This document shows positions 1 to 13,940 of a stretch of DNA of 64,000 nt, one piece after another (positions within the stretch are counted from its first letter, which is position 1; each line of letters opens with the position of its first letter). This DNA is from Onchocerca volvulus. Its lineage: Eukaryota; Nematoda; Chromadorea; Rhabditida; Onchocercidae. Under the pieces are notes generated by a model. That model was not told the DNA's origin and did no database searches. It saw nothing but the letters and a program-made list of their open reading frames with translations. Location: positions 3,328,976 through 3,392,975 of the forward strand of contig HG738139.1 of assembly GCA_000499405.2 (NCBI GenBank), read 5' to 3'. Position numbers and translations under genes: made by a program.

Positions 1-384
1 TTTATTTCATTCTGTAAAAAAAAAAAAAAAAATAATTTAAAGATATAAATAACAATATGTTGAAATTATGGAAAAAAAAATTTTTTTTGAAAAGATTTGG
101 CAATTTTGGATATGAAAATTGCAATTTATTTATTTCTTGTAAAAATGTCTTAAATTTCATATAATTGCTTTGTTTGTGCAATTTTAATTTTCGATTTCTT
201 CTTTAGCCTATCAAATGTAGCAGTGCCTTATCTGTATCCTCATCTTCACTATTATTATTATCTTTATTATTATTATTTTCACTATTATTTATAATGATAA
301 TAATGATAACATTGATAACTACAGGCATTTGTTATTTAAAAAAATTACAATTAGATAGAAAGAGAACGAATGAAGAAGAAATAC

Positions 385-3300
385 TCATCTGAAGAAGTGG
401 TTGCTCTGGTAACATTTACCCGATAACCGACCGGCCTGAATTGTGGCAGCGAAATATTTTCAAATCCGACAACTTGACCTTGATCTTTGCGATCTTTGCC
501 CCAAAATAAATCGATATCAGCAGTTGTGTAACCATCTGAAAAATAGTTCAGTGATAAGCGAGCATTTTTAAATTATCGAAAATACTGTCTCGAATTCGAA
601 TCAAAAAATGATTCCTCTTTCCAATTTTTTTTTTCAATTTTTTTTTTTTTGTTTTTTTTCAAATAAAAGGCAACAAAAATCAAAAATCTGTGCACCAATG
701 TCATATGAGGATAGCAGTAAATGGCATAAATTAGCATAAACAAAATTATAAACATAAATAAAAACAATAAAAGCAACGTTATTGAATGCAATAGAATTAA
801 TTTTATTATATTAAGGAAAAAAAAACCACAAAAATTCACTAAATAGTAATTTGGGAATTGAAAAAACAAAAATGCATTTATTTACTTTGGATAAATTAAA
901 ATTTCCAATTTTTTTTTGCTCTATTGTCGATAGAATACTGTAAAAATTATGCTTTCAATTACGAATTTTAACAATTTTAATATAATTTCATTTATAACAA
1001 ATTATCAAATAATTGATTACTTGTCTCGAAAAAAAATTAATTAATTAATTAATTCTCTTATTATTATAGTCACAATATTTTCAAACTTTTAAAGCATATT
1101 TAAGAAAATGTTCCTAATAAAAATTAGCCAAGCCAAAAAAAAACTTTTTCAGGATAAGAAAAGCTTTTACATAGAATATTTCACATTATAATATAGTTGA
1201 TATTGTCTGATAAGGAAATCGAACGACCATATTTGGAAAACTTTTATCTGATGATATTATTAATATCATGAAATATGTATTTCAAGTTAAATATATTAGA
1301 TATTAGAACAACAATTTCACCTCAATATCATGATTGCTATAATTTTATGATTTGAAATTATTTAAAAGCGAAGCCAATTAATTATCAATCAATAAAATGT
1401 AAGCACTATGGATTGATAAAAAGAATTTTTTATTTTGGATTATTTTAACTTGTTAAGGCAAAGTTGCGTAAAAAAAAAAAGAAAATAATCAAGCTAAAGC
1501 ATCAAATTTCTCTTTTTTTTTTTTTTTTCATGATAATATTGACAGAATATTTTGGAAAATATTTGTATTTTTTACAATCAATTCTTTCTTAAAATCATAA
1601 TTTTTTGTTCTTTTTTTCCCTTTTTTTTTTTGTTTTTAAGAATTTGTTCTTTTTTTTTTTAAAGAGTTTGTTATTCAGTGAGGAAAAATATCAAATTACA
1701 AAGATAGAAAACGAAAAATCATCAACTATTATTTCAGTTGAAATTTTCATTTAGTACATATGTTATTTTTTTAAGTAAGAATTGAACATTTTTATTATTT
1801 CTTAACAAAATTGGTCGTTTTGTTTTTTTTTTTTTTTTTTTGAAATCGCAAAAAATACGCAAACAATTGAATAGTTGAAGACCTCGAATGATTTTTTTAA
1901 AATCAGAATGATTGAAGAGATATTTCGCCAAATTAATGCATTAAAAGCAATTAGTTAGCGATAAATTAATGAAAGCTTATCTTAAAAATTAAAAATTTTA
2001 GGTCATCGATTACATGAAAAAATTAACTTACTTGAAACTTCGCAACAATATCTCTATCAAAACCATTTTTGTACGATCACAGTTTTTCATTAGCATTAAA
2101 TATCATTCGATATTGATATTCCCAATTATTACAATTATCTCAGTAATACAATGATAAAATAAAGACTACGATTCAGATAAAAATCACGATTTAAGATAAT
2201 TAAATATTAAAACAAACTTAGTAATTAAAATTAATGAATGAAAAATGTTCGTCTCATACAGATTTAATGCTACGTAAATTATTAATTATTCATAATTTAA
2301 TTTTAAATCTTTCATTTCAAATATGCATGAAATTATTTCAAATAAATTTACCTTCAATTTATTTTTTGCTTATTGCTTGAAAAGTAAACAAAATTGGTGA
2401 CATGTCAATAAAGTAAGAAATAAAACAATACAATAACGAAGGAAAAAAAGATGTCAAAACTTGAAAATAACAATACAATTCGAAATTTAATCTGTAAAAA
2501 ATAACAAAAAAAAATAAAAATTTAACAACAAATGAGAGACACTGGTGCACTCTGTAATAAATGAAACGACAATATCCCGAATTTAATTTGAAATTATTAA
2601 TCAAATAATTCAAACTATGAGGCAAAAAGATTTAGATCTATCTAATTTTCATTTTAGGATTTCAATTTTTCATACACCCCAAAAAGAAGGCATTTTTCTG
2701 AACACAAATAAATTAAATCATGACGAAGTTTAAATTTTATAAGTTTTTGCTGAAGAGAAAAATTGAAAATTTTTTGTCGTCCTAGAAAAATTTATATTGC
2801 AAATAAAATGCACTTTTTTTTTTTTAAACCATTTATGACAAGCATCATTAAACTTAGCAAGAAATTTGAAAATTTTGTTTAAAAGAAATCTTACAGCTTT
2901 CGATTTCAAGTTTGCATTTCTGTGAATCCATCGGAAAGAGTTGTAGTTTCATGGGACATGTTGCTGTCACCGTTAACCTGAATAAAAATAAGCCTGAATT
3001 CCCATTCTTATGCCAGAAGCCTGAATTTATCGTTGAAAATTTACTGAAATCGTAGTTCATAGATGTATTTATTCTTAGCCCAGTCTGATCCACTTTTTCA
3101 AAAATTTCGATTTAATTTTCGTATGCCAAGAATTTCATTTTAATTTTTTTTTTTTTTTCAATAAAAAATTTGAATCTGCCAAAAACTTTCATAATGATCA
3201 TTTGCGAATATGTTGAATTTGATGCCAAGATTACAAGTACTGATATTGACTGATAAATATTTCTTGCAAGATAATTCTTCGTTTCTTTCTTTTTCTTTCT

Positions 3301-3613
3301 TGTTTCTTTTCAACAAGAAGTGTTGGCAGGTGAAGCAAATTTTAATTGTATTCATCGTGAAAAGAAAAATGTGATAAAATTTAATTAATTATAAAATATA
3401 ATTAATTATCTCTATTGGAAATGATTAATTATTTTAAAAATCAAAATAAAATAATTTGTTGTGCAAATTAATATGAATTCATGCAAATGTTTGAATGAAA
3501 TAATGAAAAATTAATGTCTTTCAAATAGGAATTGCTTTTCTGAATGACGTCACTGAATAATATTGGAGTTAAACTAGCATAATTTGAAGCAAATAATACA
3601 GAATGATGGTTTA

Positions 3614-3677
<64 letters not shown>

Positions 3678-6600
3678 GCAATATCATGTTAAAACAACAT
3701 TTTATGTTAATTTCTTGTTATTTAAAATTTAAGAAATAATATACATATTTGGTTGAATTAAAAGGATCAGATAAGAATTTCAATTATTTATGTAAATTTT
3801 AAGCATCATGACTAATCCATTCTTTTGAACAAAATCCTTTTTTTCATGCCAAATGAGGAGAAATTGATATTGAATTTCAAGAATTTCACTAACTAAACTA
3901 ATATATATGTATATTCCATCCATTTCTCAGCTTCCATTTTCGTTTACCAAATTTCAAATTTTTTTTTTTTTTTTCTTCCCTAAGCCTCAATGTCTATCAT
4001 TTCATCTGTCCGATATATTTTTCAACATCATTCATCATCTTGGCTTATTTCATTCCTGTATATTTCCTATAAAATTGTCAACTAAAAAACAAAAAAAAAA
4101 AAAAAAAGCGAAAAAAAAAGGGAAAATTTTATCCAATTTTTTTCTTCTCGTTTTCCACTTTTATTCTATTTTTAAGCTAAAGAAAACATCCAATTTTTCT
4201 TTTGTTTTTTTCACACTTTTTCATAAAATGCTTCTTCAACTGATCGTCAACCAAAAAATTTATCATCCAATTTTTTTCCGGTTTTTAATAAATAGCTATT
4301 GCTAATATTTATATTATCAATTGACAAGATTGGGTTTAATGACAAACTTTGATGAATGAGATTTTTGTTGAAGAAGTAGAATGATTTGTTCATGTATTAG
4401 TATGATGTGAGGATATGCTGATAATGATGATGATAATTTTTTTATCATGTATAAAAGATATCTCGGGAAAAATCCAACTTAGGCTCGAAATGATTACATC
4501 ATTTAATCTTTTTTTTTAAGAAATTAGGATTTAAACTTTTGTTAGAAATTAAATTCTTTTAACAAAGTTTTCGAGCAAAAAAATGAGGAAAATAAAAGGA
4601 AAAGTAAAATAATTGCAAGAAGAAAAAAAAAAAGCAAAAAATAAGATGATATTGTTAAAAGATTAACAATTTGTAATGATAATGTGAATTAGTAGATGAA
4701 TGAAAAAAGAATGGGGAAAACGAAAGGAAAAAATAAATTAATTTAGAAAATAATCAAACTTTTAATATTAATAAACTGTTTCAATTTTATTGCTCAAAAA
4801 TTGCTCAAACTTTGCAAATTTTAAATTAAAACATCTAAAAGTTAATTAAATTTATCTAAAATATTAATATTTACGCTAATGATGATGGTGATAATTATAA
4901 TGACAATTAATTTGTAATCATTGATAATGATAAATGATAAATTAGTTAATGAACAAAAGAAAAAAGTTGCGAAAAATGAAGAGAAAGGTATAAATTGATG
5001 AATTTTTGAAAAAAAAAATCAAACTTTTGAAAAATATTTTTGCCAGAAATAAATAATTATAAAAAAACCTTTGAGAAGTGAAAACGGTGCCATCAGGATC
5101 GATTCTTAAGAAAGAATTATGCGTTGTTGCGGTATGAAAGAATGATTTCTTCTCATTCGGGAAAAATGTGTCCGGTTTCCAAAGTTTGTCCAAATAATCA
5201 ACACCAACCTGAAATGAAATGATAAGCGACTGATTAAGTTGTGATTTTGATAATTATTTTCTCCAAGATGATAACATTTGCCTAAAATGAAGTGATAAGC
5301 GAGTGATTCAGTTGTGGCTTTGATAATTGTTTGCTCCAAGATGATGATAACATTTTGTATTATTTAATTTTTAAATTTTAAAATGAAAATAATCATTTAG
5401 ATTTTTTAAGTCTGCTTTTTTAGTTTAAAAAGTTTCAATTTTTTCGATATCTATAAAATCTGAATTTTATTTGTTTCCTTTTAATAATTACTTTATTTAC
5501 TAATAAGGCCAAAAATTATGGTTTTACTTGAACTAAATCGTTATTTTTTAATAAATTTTTATTCAAATTGAACTAATTTCATCATCAAGGATTATTGCAT
5601 CGAAAAAATTGAAATTTTTTAAACTAAAAAAGCAAATAAATTCGTTTTGCTTTTGCGAGGAAAAAAATTTTGAAACATTTTAAAATTTTTGTCATTTTTA
5701 ATCCAAACTTCACTTGTCTTCTTTTCTTTTTTTTTTTAGAGGATTTGAGGAACTTTATTATGGTGAACTTATTTATTTCCCATCGACTTGAAAAAAAAAA
5801 AAAAAAAATTCTTCGCTTCAAAATCTTTTCAAAGTTAATCAATTTGCTATGTAGAAAAAAAAAAAAAGAGAAAAAAAAAGGATGAGAGCTTAGGAAATTT
5901 TAAAACCATCACTAATGTAGCAAATATAGAAAAAAAAAAACTTGAAGTTAAATTCAGAATAAATCCATTCTTATCTTATTTAAAAAATTCTCGTCCTCAT
6001 CAATTATATTGATCAGTTATACATAAAATAATTTAAAAAATTTAAATTTAAATTCGAATTAAATGTAAAAATTTAATTTAAAAAGAAAAAATCAAATACC
6101 GTTAACGATTCAATTTTTCCATTTTGATAGCCAAAAAACATATCACCGAATGCTAAACGTGGATCTTGCCATGTTTGTCGCAAATAAAAATCAATCGTGA
6201 AATCCTAAAAAAAAAAAAAATCGAAAAATTCCTCGAAAAAAAAGAATTTTGAAAAATTAATTAAAAACTGATTACATTAATTATTATGTGTTGATTAAAA
6301 AATTAATTATAAAAAGTTTATTATATACATTTGTTATAAACAAACATTCTTGCCATATTTATTTTCTAGTATAAAAGAAAAAAGGAAAATAAATAAGTGA
6401 AATTAAACGTGCAAATTACATGGAAAAAATAAAATCAAATTTTTGTAATAAATTGGAATTAAATAAATAAGCAATTTTAAATGATTAATTTGTTAAATAT
6501 TTGCTTGAAAAAAACAATTTACTATTAAAGTTCTTTTTTTTTATAAATTGTAAATTAAATTTATGGAAACCAACCAGCAAATTAATTTAATAAAGTTGAT

Positions 6601-9600
6601 AAATATATTTTTTCTTTTCATTTTTAATAAATAATATACAATTCTTTTTATCTTTCATTTTTAAATTTCAATTAAATTATTTCAAATATGCAAATTTATT
6701 CAGTAATTTCAACTTTTTCTTCAAGTTTATAGTAATTTTAATTTGTTTTTTTGTATGTTCTTCTATACTTAATCAGCGTAAGACAACATGATCCTTTTCT
6801 CTTGAAGTGATTTGATGATAATTGATGATAATAATATTTTAATGATAATTTGATGATAACTTTTGTTAATTTACTGCAAAATTTATTTGATATTAAATAT
6901 TTTCTAGAATACTTTTCAAAACCCTGTTCATATAATATATAATAATCGATAACCGTATTTCAGACCATTAAAAGAGAAATTTTTCACAAAAGTTATGTCA
7001 AAAAAAATTTTTTTGGAAAAAATTTATTTTTAAGCCTTTAAAGGACATATTTCACATGTCCTTTAAAAAGTTATATCAGAAAAAAAATTTCAAAGAATTT
7101 TATGACAAATTACTTTTTTTAAAAATTTTTCAAAAAAAATATTTTTCTTTTTTGAAAAAAAAAAATTCATACAATTTTATGGAATTTTAGCGAAAAAAGA
7201 GCAAGGAATTTTCAATGAATATGTAATATTTTATAATAAAAAAAAAAAAAAAAATTAAAAAATTATTCGAATTATTTGTCTTTCTTCCTATTTTTTCCCT
7301 CCAATTTTAATGGCAATATCATATTTTAAAGATTCAAAATTTATTACTTTATTGGCTTTTTATGTTTTATAATTTTATTTTATATTTTTGTTTTATTTAC
7401 ATATTTTAATGCATTTATGTCCAAATTTAAGTTTTATAAATTACATCTTTTCAATTTCATTCATTCATTCATTGAGAAGAGGAAAAGATTATGAAGCTTG
7501 ATAATAGTAAATAGTTTAGTGAAAATCAATAAATAGCATAAATGCTTAGCATTTCAAAGAGAATTGTCAAATAATAGAATAAAAGAATATTGTATCGTAG
7601 ATGGATATGTAAATAATTTGAAAAATAACAAAATATTTCAAAATTTACTTCAATCAATTTTATTTCGAAATTATTTCACAGCAAAAAAAAAAAAAATCAC
7701 AAATCGATAAGTTTATAAATAAGAAAATTCCAGTTTTATTTACAAATCTTCGTTAAATTTTTATTTTTTAAAAAAAAAATGGGAGAAAAGAAATAGCAAA
7801 ATTTTATCAAACTGAAAAAAATACGAAAAAATTTGTAAAAGAATTTCAAGAAAATATTTCTTCTCAACAATAACTCATCAATTCAAAGATTGCTTTTTTA
7901 CTAATTTGATTTTATTTAACATCATTTACAAATAATAAAATTTAATGATAAGAAAATGATATTGTTGTTATTTGATTATTCGTACAATTTGTATTAATTT
8001 CAATCAAAAAATTTTTACTTCGAAAAATTTCAAAAAACGAAAAACAATCTTTGTTATGTTTATCGATAACATATTTATAAAGTAAATCTAATAATTACTG
8101 TTTATTTTAAGCCATTTTCTTCATAGATTTTAGTAGATTAACATTTTTTAGCTTAAAAATTTGTAGTAAAATTTGAAAAACAAGGAAACATAAATGAATA
8201 ATACTATTTTTGAAAGTGAAACAACTCATTCTTAATATTTAAAATTTGAAATATAAAAATGAAAAAAAAAACATCAAGCGGATTGTTTTTGTTCATAAAA
8301 AAAAACAAATATCACCAAAATCAATATTTTGTGACAACAATTTTTTATCACAATATTTTATCAGCTATGTATAATAACTTCTTGTCACGCAATTAATCTC
8401 ATTAATCCAGCATAAAGTATTTCGAAGTTTTAATTAAATATGTTTGATTAGAAAAATTGATCAACTGTCCTTTTCGTTTTCAATATTTTATTTTGGTTTA
8501 TTAATTAATATTTGATCAAACCGATTATTTCAACATAAAATTGTAATTATTAAAAATGCTAAATTACAAAAGTAAAAGTAACATTATCATAAATATATCC
8601 AACACATAATTTTATTCAAATATCAATTTTGTTTTTTTTTTTTTTTTCATTTCACTAATTAGCATAGAAATAAGATGAAAAATCAATGCTGAATAAAATT
8701 ATGCATCCTTTCAAGAAATATATATTTGAATTTATTTTATATTTCCTTTTTTTTTTTCATATCATTCTTGATATGGCCAATTCATGCGATGGGATAAACG
8801 AATTTTTTCGCAAAAAAGAAGAAATAAACGAATTTTTTCGCAAAAAAGGAAAAAATTTTTTGCATGTCAAACAATATTGATTTGAAGGACATTCATTTAA
8901 AAAAAAAAATTTATGTAATTTATTTCGAAAACAAAACAAAATGCCATCAATATTATGAGATTATTTTGTTTTAAATTAATTTTACCCCCCTTTTTTTTTT
9001 TTGTTGAAATTTTAAATGATATATTTTTCAAATTTGTCAATTAATGACTTAACCCTGAAAAAACGAAAAAAAAAAACTCATATTACTGTGTTTGAAATTG
9101 TGATTTCACTAATAATTTATAATTATTTCATTCTCGATTTTTATAATAAAAGATAATTTGAATTTGGTTTTTATGCGTAAACAAGTTTTAAATTTAATCC
9201 TTACTTACAACTGGCAAATCATTCTTCATGCATCTGGCAAAATTACTTGACTTTTAGGAAAATTTATTAAAATTATACAATTCCCAAGAGATATTAAGTA
9301 ATGGCGATTTTGCTTTGAGCCAAGTTTTTGCTAAAGCCAAGTTAAACTGATATTTACTAGATTCAGTTGCAAAGTTTCTCGTACACAACATCAAATATCA
9401 ATTAGCTGAAACAAAATAATTAATTTGATTAAATAATTCGAATAATATTTTTTTTTATTATAATAAATCATTTCTTTTAATTTCTCAAGAAATAATTTTC
9501 CTACGCTTAAAATCTCTCAAAAATCACTATTCATGAAATTTTAAAATAAAATTAATAAAATATTTTGAATTTCTAGGATAAAGTTTGTAAAATCTTTTAA

Positions 9601-12600
9601 AAATAAAATTTCAATTTAAATTTTAGTCTCATAAAATTTCTTAAAATAATTTATTGTTTTGAAATGGAATTGAATTGGATTAAATTTTGTTTTGCACTTT
9701 TGAAAATGATTCATTTAAAAATGTAACAAATACAAATGTGATGAATGTTTGAAATTTGATCAAAAAATTTTATTTATTATCTCATCGAGAAAAAAAAGCT
9801 GTCAATCAAATTGCTAATTAATTTTACATAAAATTTTTTACTGAAAGTAAAATTTCAAAAAAGGAAAAAAAAAAGAACGAAAATTCTTTGAATGTAAAAT
9901 TTAATAATTGGAAATTTCTTTAATCAAAAGTTTGTCTTTTTTTTTTTTTTTAAAAAACATTAATGTTAATTTTTTATTAAAGATTATGTTTAACATTATT
10001 TAATTAAATTCTTCTACGGTTCACTTTATCTATTTGATTGCATATAATTTGCTATAGTAATGAAAGAATTTTAATAAAAAATAATCAAATTTTTTGATTA
10101 ATTAAAATATAACTCATATATACATGTTGAAATTGTTAAAAATTAATTAATTACTAATTTAAATAAAATGTTCAAAAAATTGAGTAATCAATTAAAGTAA
10201 TATAAATACAAATGAAAAATAATTTAATCGTAAAAATTTTTTGATAAATTAATTTGAAGAAATAATTTCATCATGACATACCATATCAACTTCGGAAACA
10301 GCGCTGATACTGGAGACGTGAATCGTTATACCTACGTCAACCGGTTCAGCGCCATATTTAGGCCTTAATCTCTTATCATAAGTTGATTTATCAACAAGTC
10401 GATTCAAGATATCAGAGATAACTGTTGTATTGATCGTTTTAGTACTTGGATATTCTCTGAAATATTTAAATTCTGTTAGTAAATTAACATTTTTTGTTTT
10501 ATTTATTTATTTTCTTTTCCAAATTTAATAATTAATTGAAAAATTAGAATTAAAAAAATTAGCAAAAATTTTAAACTTTTAAGTTTTACACCGTAGTTAA
10601 TTTTAAATTCAAGTTAGTATTTAATTTTAATATCAGTGGTAAAATAATTGCATTAGAAATTATAGTAAAATTTTTGTTTCGAAAGAAAAAAAATAGGAAA
10701 AAATTTGAAATGAATTATAATTTTCGTTAAAAAGCTAATATGATTTCCATTATGATTATATATCAAGTATTGAATATGAAGTATTGTCAAATATAGATAG
10801 GATATATTATGATAAATGATTAGGATTATTGCAAAATATTGCTTTTAAAACAAAAACTTTTAATCCATTCATTCATCTTTTCCCAAATACTCTTCAAAAT
10901 TTGATTTTCTGACATCATTCGTTTTGCAAGAAACAAACTTTCAATTCGTTTTATGACTTTTATTTTTGAATTAAATTTTTGATTATATTTTTAAATGAAA
11001 ACAATTAGCCAACAAGTATATGCTGAAAGTTAATGAGAAGTTAAAATTTATTAAAATTCGAAAACTTTAATTGACAAATAAGAAGAAAATTTCCAATATT
11101 TCTTGAAATAATCAATTATAAGCAATTAATTTTCCTCAACAAAAATGATAAAAATGAATGTTCTATCGAATATTTCAAAAAACTATCATTATCAAATAAA
11201 AATTATGCATTAAAAAACTAATTGACAAATTTCATGATTAATTTTTTGGAACTAATCATTGAAATTTTTTTTGAAAAAATTTAAATTTTCACCGGTGAAT
11301 TCTTTCTTTTTTTCCTGAATATACATTTTAATAATTTGTACATTTTTTAATTTATTAATTAAAAAATTAAAGATATGATATGAAATATTTTATTAACATT
11401 ATATCTGTTATCGACGGTAAAAAAAAATTTTGTCTTAAAAAAATAATTTACAAATGCAAGTGATAAGAGTGAATCGTTAATTTTGAACAGAACAAGCGAA
11501 TGTATTGGGAATTTGAAAAAAAAAAAAAGAAAGAAAAAAAACTTTTGGGTTGCATTTTAGAAATAATAATTTAAAGCTTTGGGAATAAGATAAATTTTTC
11601 TGTATGTTTAAAAATGAAACTTACACAAAAAAAAAAAAAAAAAAAAAAAGACAAAACTTTTTTTTTTTTTGAACGAAAGACTGAAAGGAAGCTTTGATGG
11701 AAAATAAAGGATAAATTTGACTTCGAATTTGTTTCAATGATGACAAAAGTACTTTTCAGAAAATTCCTGTTCATACATCAGTTGAAAAAAAAAAAAAAAA
11801 ATCTCAAATTTAGCTTTAAGTTTAAATTTTAAACAAAAATTGGCGGAATATTGATCAATTTTGAAAATGTCATTTGTAATAAATACTGCTTCATTTTATA
11901 TTTCAGAGAATTTTATCCGAAAAATTACAAGAAAGAAAAAAAAAATCTTCTTCTGCTACAACAAGCAATAGTTATAATTTATTTTGCTTATTTTAAAAAA
12001 AAAAAAGTGAAATTTTGTTTGACATCAAAAATCTTTCAAAATGCGAATTTTTTTTTTTTTTTCGTCAAAAATGCTGAAAAATTTCTCATTTTTATTTCTA
12101 GAATTTGACATTATTTATTTATTAAATTTAACTATTTTTGTTTATTTTATCATTTCTCACTCAATTTCGGAACATTTGCTAAATAACGATGAATTCGTAT
12201 AACTTTTAACAAACAGCTGTTCAGAAAAAAAAAAAAAAAGTAAAATAAAAATACAAAGTATACTTTTTTTTCACAATTTAGCAAGAACAGAAATATTTCC
12301 GTAAACTAGAAAATATAAATTTTGGTGAAATTTATGGAATAAGTGTTTGTTGAAAAAATAAAAATAATAATAATATTAATGATTTGATTTTAGATCATAA
12401 ATAACGTTTATATAAATAAATATTAACAAATTAATTGGGCTCTCTTTTTCTCTCTTTTAGAATTTACTTATTTTAATTAATTTACAACAATTAAAACTCA
12501 AATGTTTGTTGTAACTTCGAGTTTTTCGGTTTTTTTACTCTTTTTTTTTTTTTTTTTTTGTTATTTTGAAATTTGTTCAAAACTTTCGCATAATTCATTT

Positions 12601-13940
12601 GAAATTTTTGATTAACTACTGGGGATAAATGCTTATCGAATATTTAGTGTAATTTTATCTGTAGCAATTATTATTGGATTTAATTCAACTAGTAAATAAA
12701 TACTAAGTTACAATTTAAATCTAATATTTAAATATTTGATTAATTAAGTGATTATTGATTAAATATTTGCATAAAATTCATCAAGTATTATATAAAATAT
12801 TGTCCATACAATCATTTCGATAGAACTTTTTTATCAGTTTAAGAGATAACAATTAATCGAAGAAATAGAATTGGAAATGAGGAAGATAAAAGATATTTGA
12901 TAAGTTGTCAGTTTGAATCAGTAATATTGTCATGTTAGCTATGGTTATCATAATCTTTTTTTTGTTTAAATGATTGAGTGAAAGGTTAAAATGTTGTGCT
13001 GTCAAGCGGTAACTTTTAAATCAAGTTGATTTCTCACTGACATGATAAGACAAGAAGCAAAAGGAAAATGAACTTGAATACTTGAATTGAATTTCCGCAT
13101 TAAGATCGACAAATTGCTAATTAAGATAAGCTGCGCATATAATAGGAAAATGATTTCAAAAAAAAAAAGTGTTTCATTTCAAAATTTATGAAATATTATG
13201 ATAAATTTTTGATAATAATGAAAAAATAAGTCGTTATTTTCGTCAACTTATCAAACCTATCATTACGTCATTGCTCGTTATATAATAGTAAATAATTTGC
13301 TTATAACATGTTTACTTCAAATAACAATAGATGGCTAATTTGAAATTTGTAAAATTGTAAACAAATAATAAGTAATTCTGCGAAATCTTTTTGATTAAAT
13401 TTAAAATTTCTTTTAAAAATTATAAAAATAGATTTCTCGAATTATTACTTTAATATATAATTTCTGTTCTAAAAATTTGCATACAAAAAATGAAATAACA
13501 AATTAAGAATTTACTTTTGAAAAAAATGCTTCAAATTTTTTATTAGCTTTTAATTTTTTTTTTTAAATTGAAAAAAAAATTAATCACTATTGATAGAAAA
13601 TCTGAAAACTTAGCAGTGAAACAGAATTTAATATTGTTTATGAGGATGAAAATATTTCGGATATCAAATAAAAAATTTGATATTGTTTATAAAGATGCAA
13701 CTTGTCGGATATCAAATATTAGTTAAGTGGAATTATTCCAGATGATGACGGATTATAGAATGAGGAACAATGATTCAATTCCAAAAAAGTTTTTAAATCT
13801 GAAACTTTTTACTTTAATTAAAATTTTAAAAATTTAAATATTTAAAAATCGAAAAAATCATTTTAAACTTACATATAACCGAGTGTACCGCTGTAAATGA
13901 TACGGCAAATGATGAAAAGGAGCGAAATAAGATGATGCAT
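385..13940 (-). CDS. GABA-A-type Cys-loop receptor subunit (N-terminal part; gene runs off left edge)
   Basis: Six exons (5' to 3'): 13940-13873, 10456-10282, 6204-6100, 5208-5069, 2977-2895 and 535-385, all with GT..AG borders and matching phases, giving 240 residues. The start ATG at 13940 is followed by a hydrophobic signal peptide (about residues 1-20). The rest is the extracellular ligand-binding domain. The Cys-loop is C170 and C184 with exactly 13 residues between. Also present are LWKPDTFF (125-132, loop A region), the loop B core ESYGYT (189-194), and [14 protein letters not shown] leading to loop C, which is split by the last intron. NTT, NIS and NVT are glycosylation sequons. The family forms pentameric GABA-gated chloride channels; the beta-like loop B suggests a GAB-1/HG1/LGC-37/38-type subunit, but a neighbouring ligand class is possible. 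The four membrane helices must lie left of base 1. Introns reach about 4 kb. The last donor is GA|GTATTT at 385/384; reading through it meets a stop within about 10 codons. Confidence 0.92.
536..2894 (-). other. Intron 5 of the GABA-receptor-like gene
   Basis: AT-rich intronic sequence of about 2.4 kb between the Cys-loop exon and the loop B/C exon. It contains only homopolymer A/T runs and a (TTAA)n stretch near 1035-1055. Short open frames on both strands show no family motif. The same description (homopolymers, no supported exon) applies to the other introns of this gene at 2978-5068, 5209-6099, 6205-10281 and 10457-13872. Confidence 0.7.
3615..3676. repeat. (ATT)n microsatellite
   Basis: About 20 uninterrupted ATT units inside intron 4 of the receptor gene; the longest pure trinucleotide run in the window. 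Confidence 0.95.
8793..8848. repeat. Two-copy 30-bp direct repeat
   Basis: The string ATAAACGAATTTTTTCGCAA (extended by AAAAAG) occurs twice with a 30-base period, in intron 2 of the receptor gene. Each unit contains a small inverted repeat, CGAA..TTCG. Confidence 0.85.

Noticed and set aside
180..240. Acidic open stretch on the minus strand (SEDEDTDKALL) left of receptor exon 6, considered as the next exon
   Set aside because: Joining it after SSDE gives an immediate stop in the required phase, and the family expects a loop C/pre-M1 sequence such as a Tyr-x-Arg-Leu strand there.
3907..4305. 132-codon plus-strand open frame inside receptor intron 4
   Set aside because: Dominated by Phe, Lys and Ser from poly-T/poly-A runs; antisense to an intron and without recognisable domains.
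5106..5339. Minus-strand open frame overlapping receptor exon 4
   Set aside because: It is out of frame with the [14 protein letters not shown] exon and includes intron sequence with a locally duplicated CAAATG/GATAAGCGA text.
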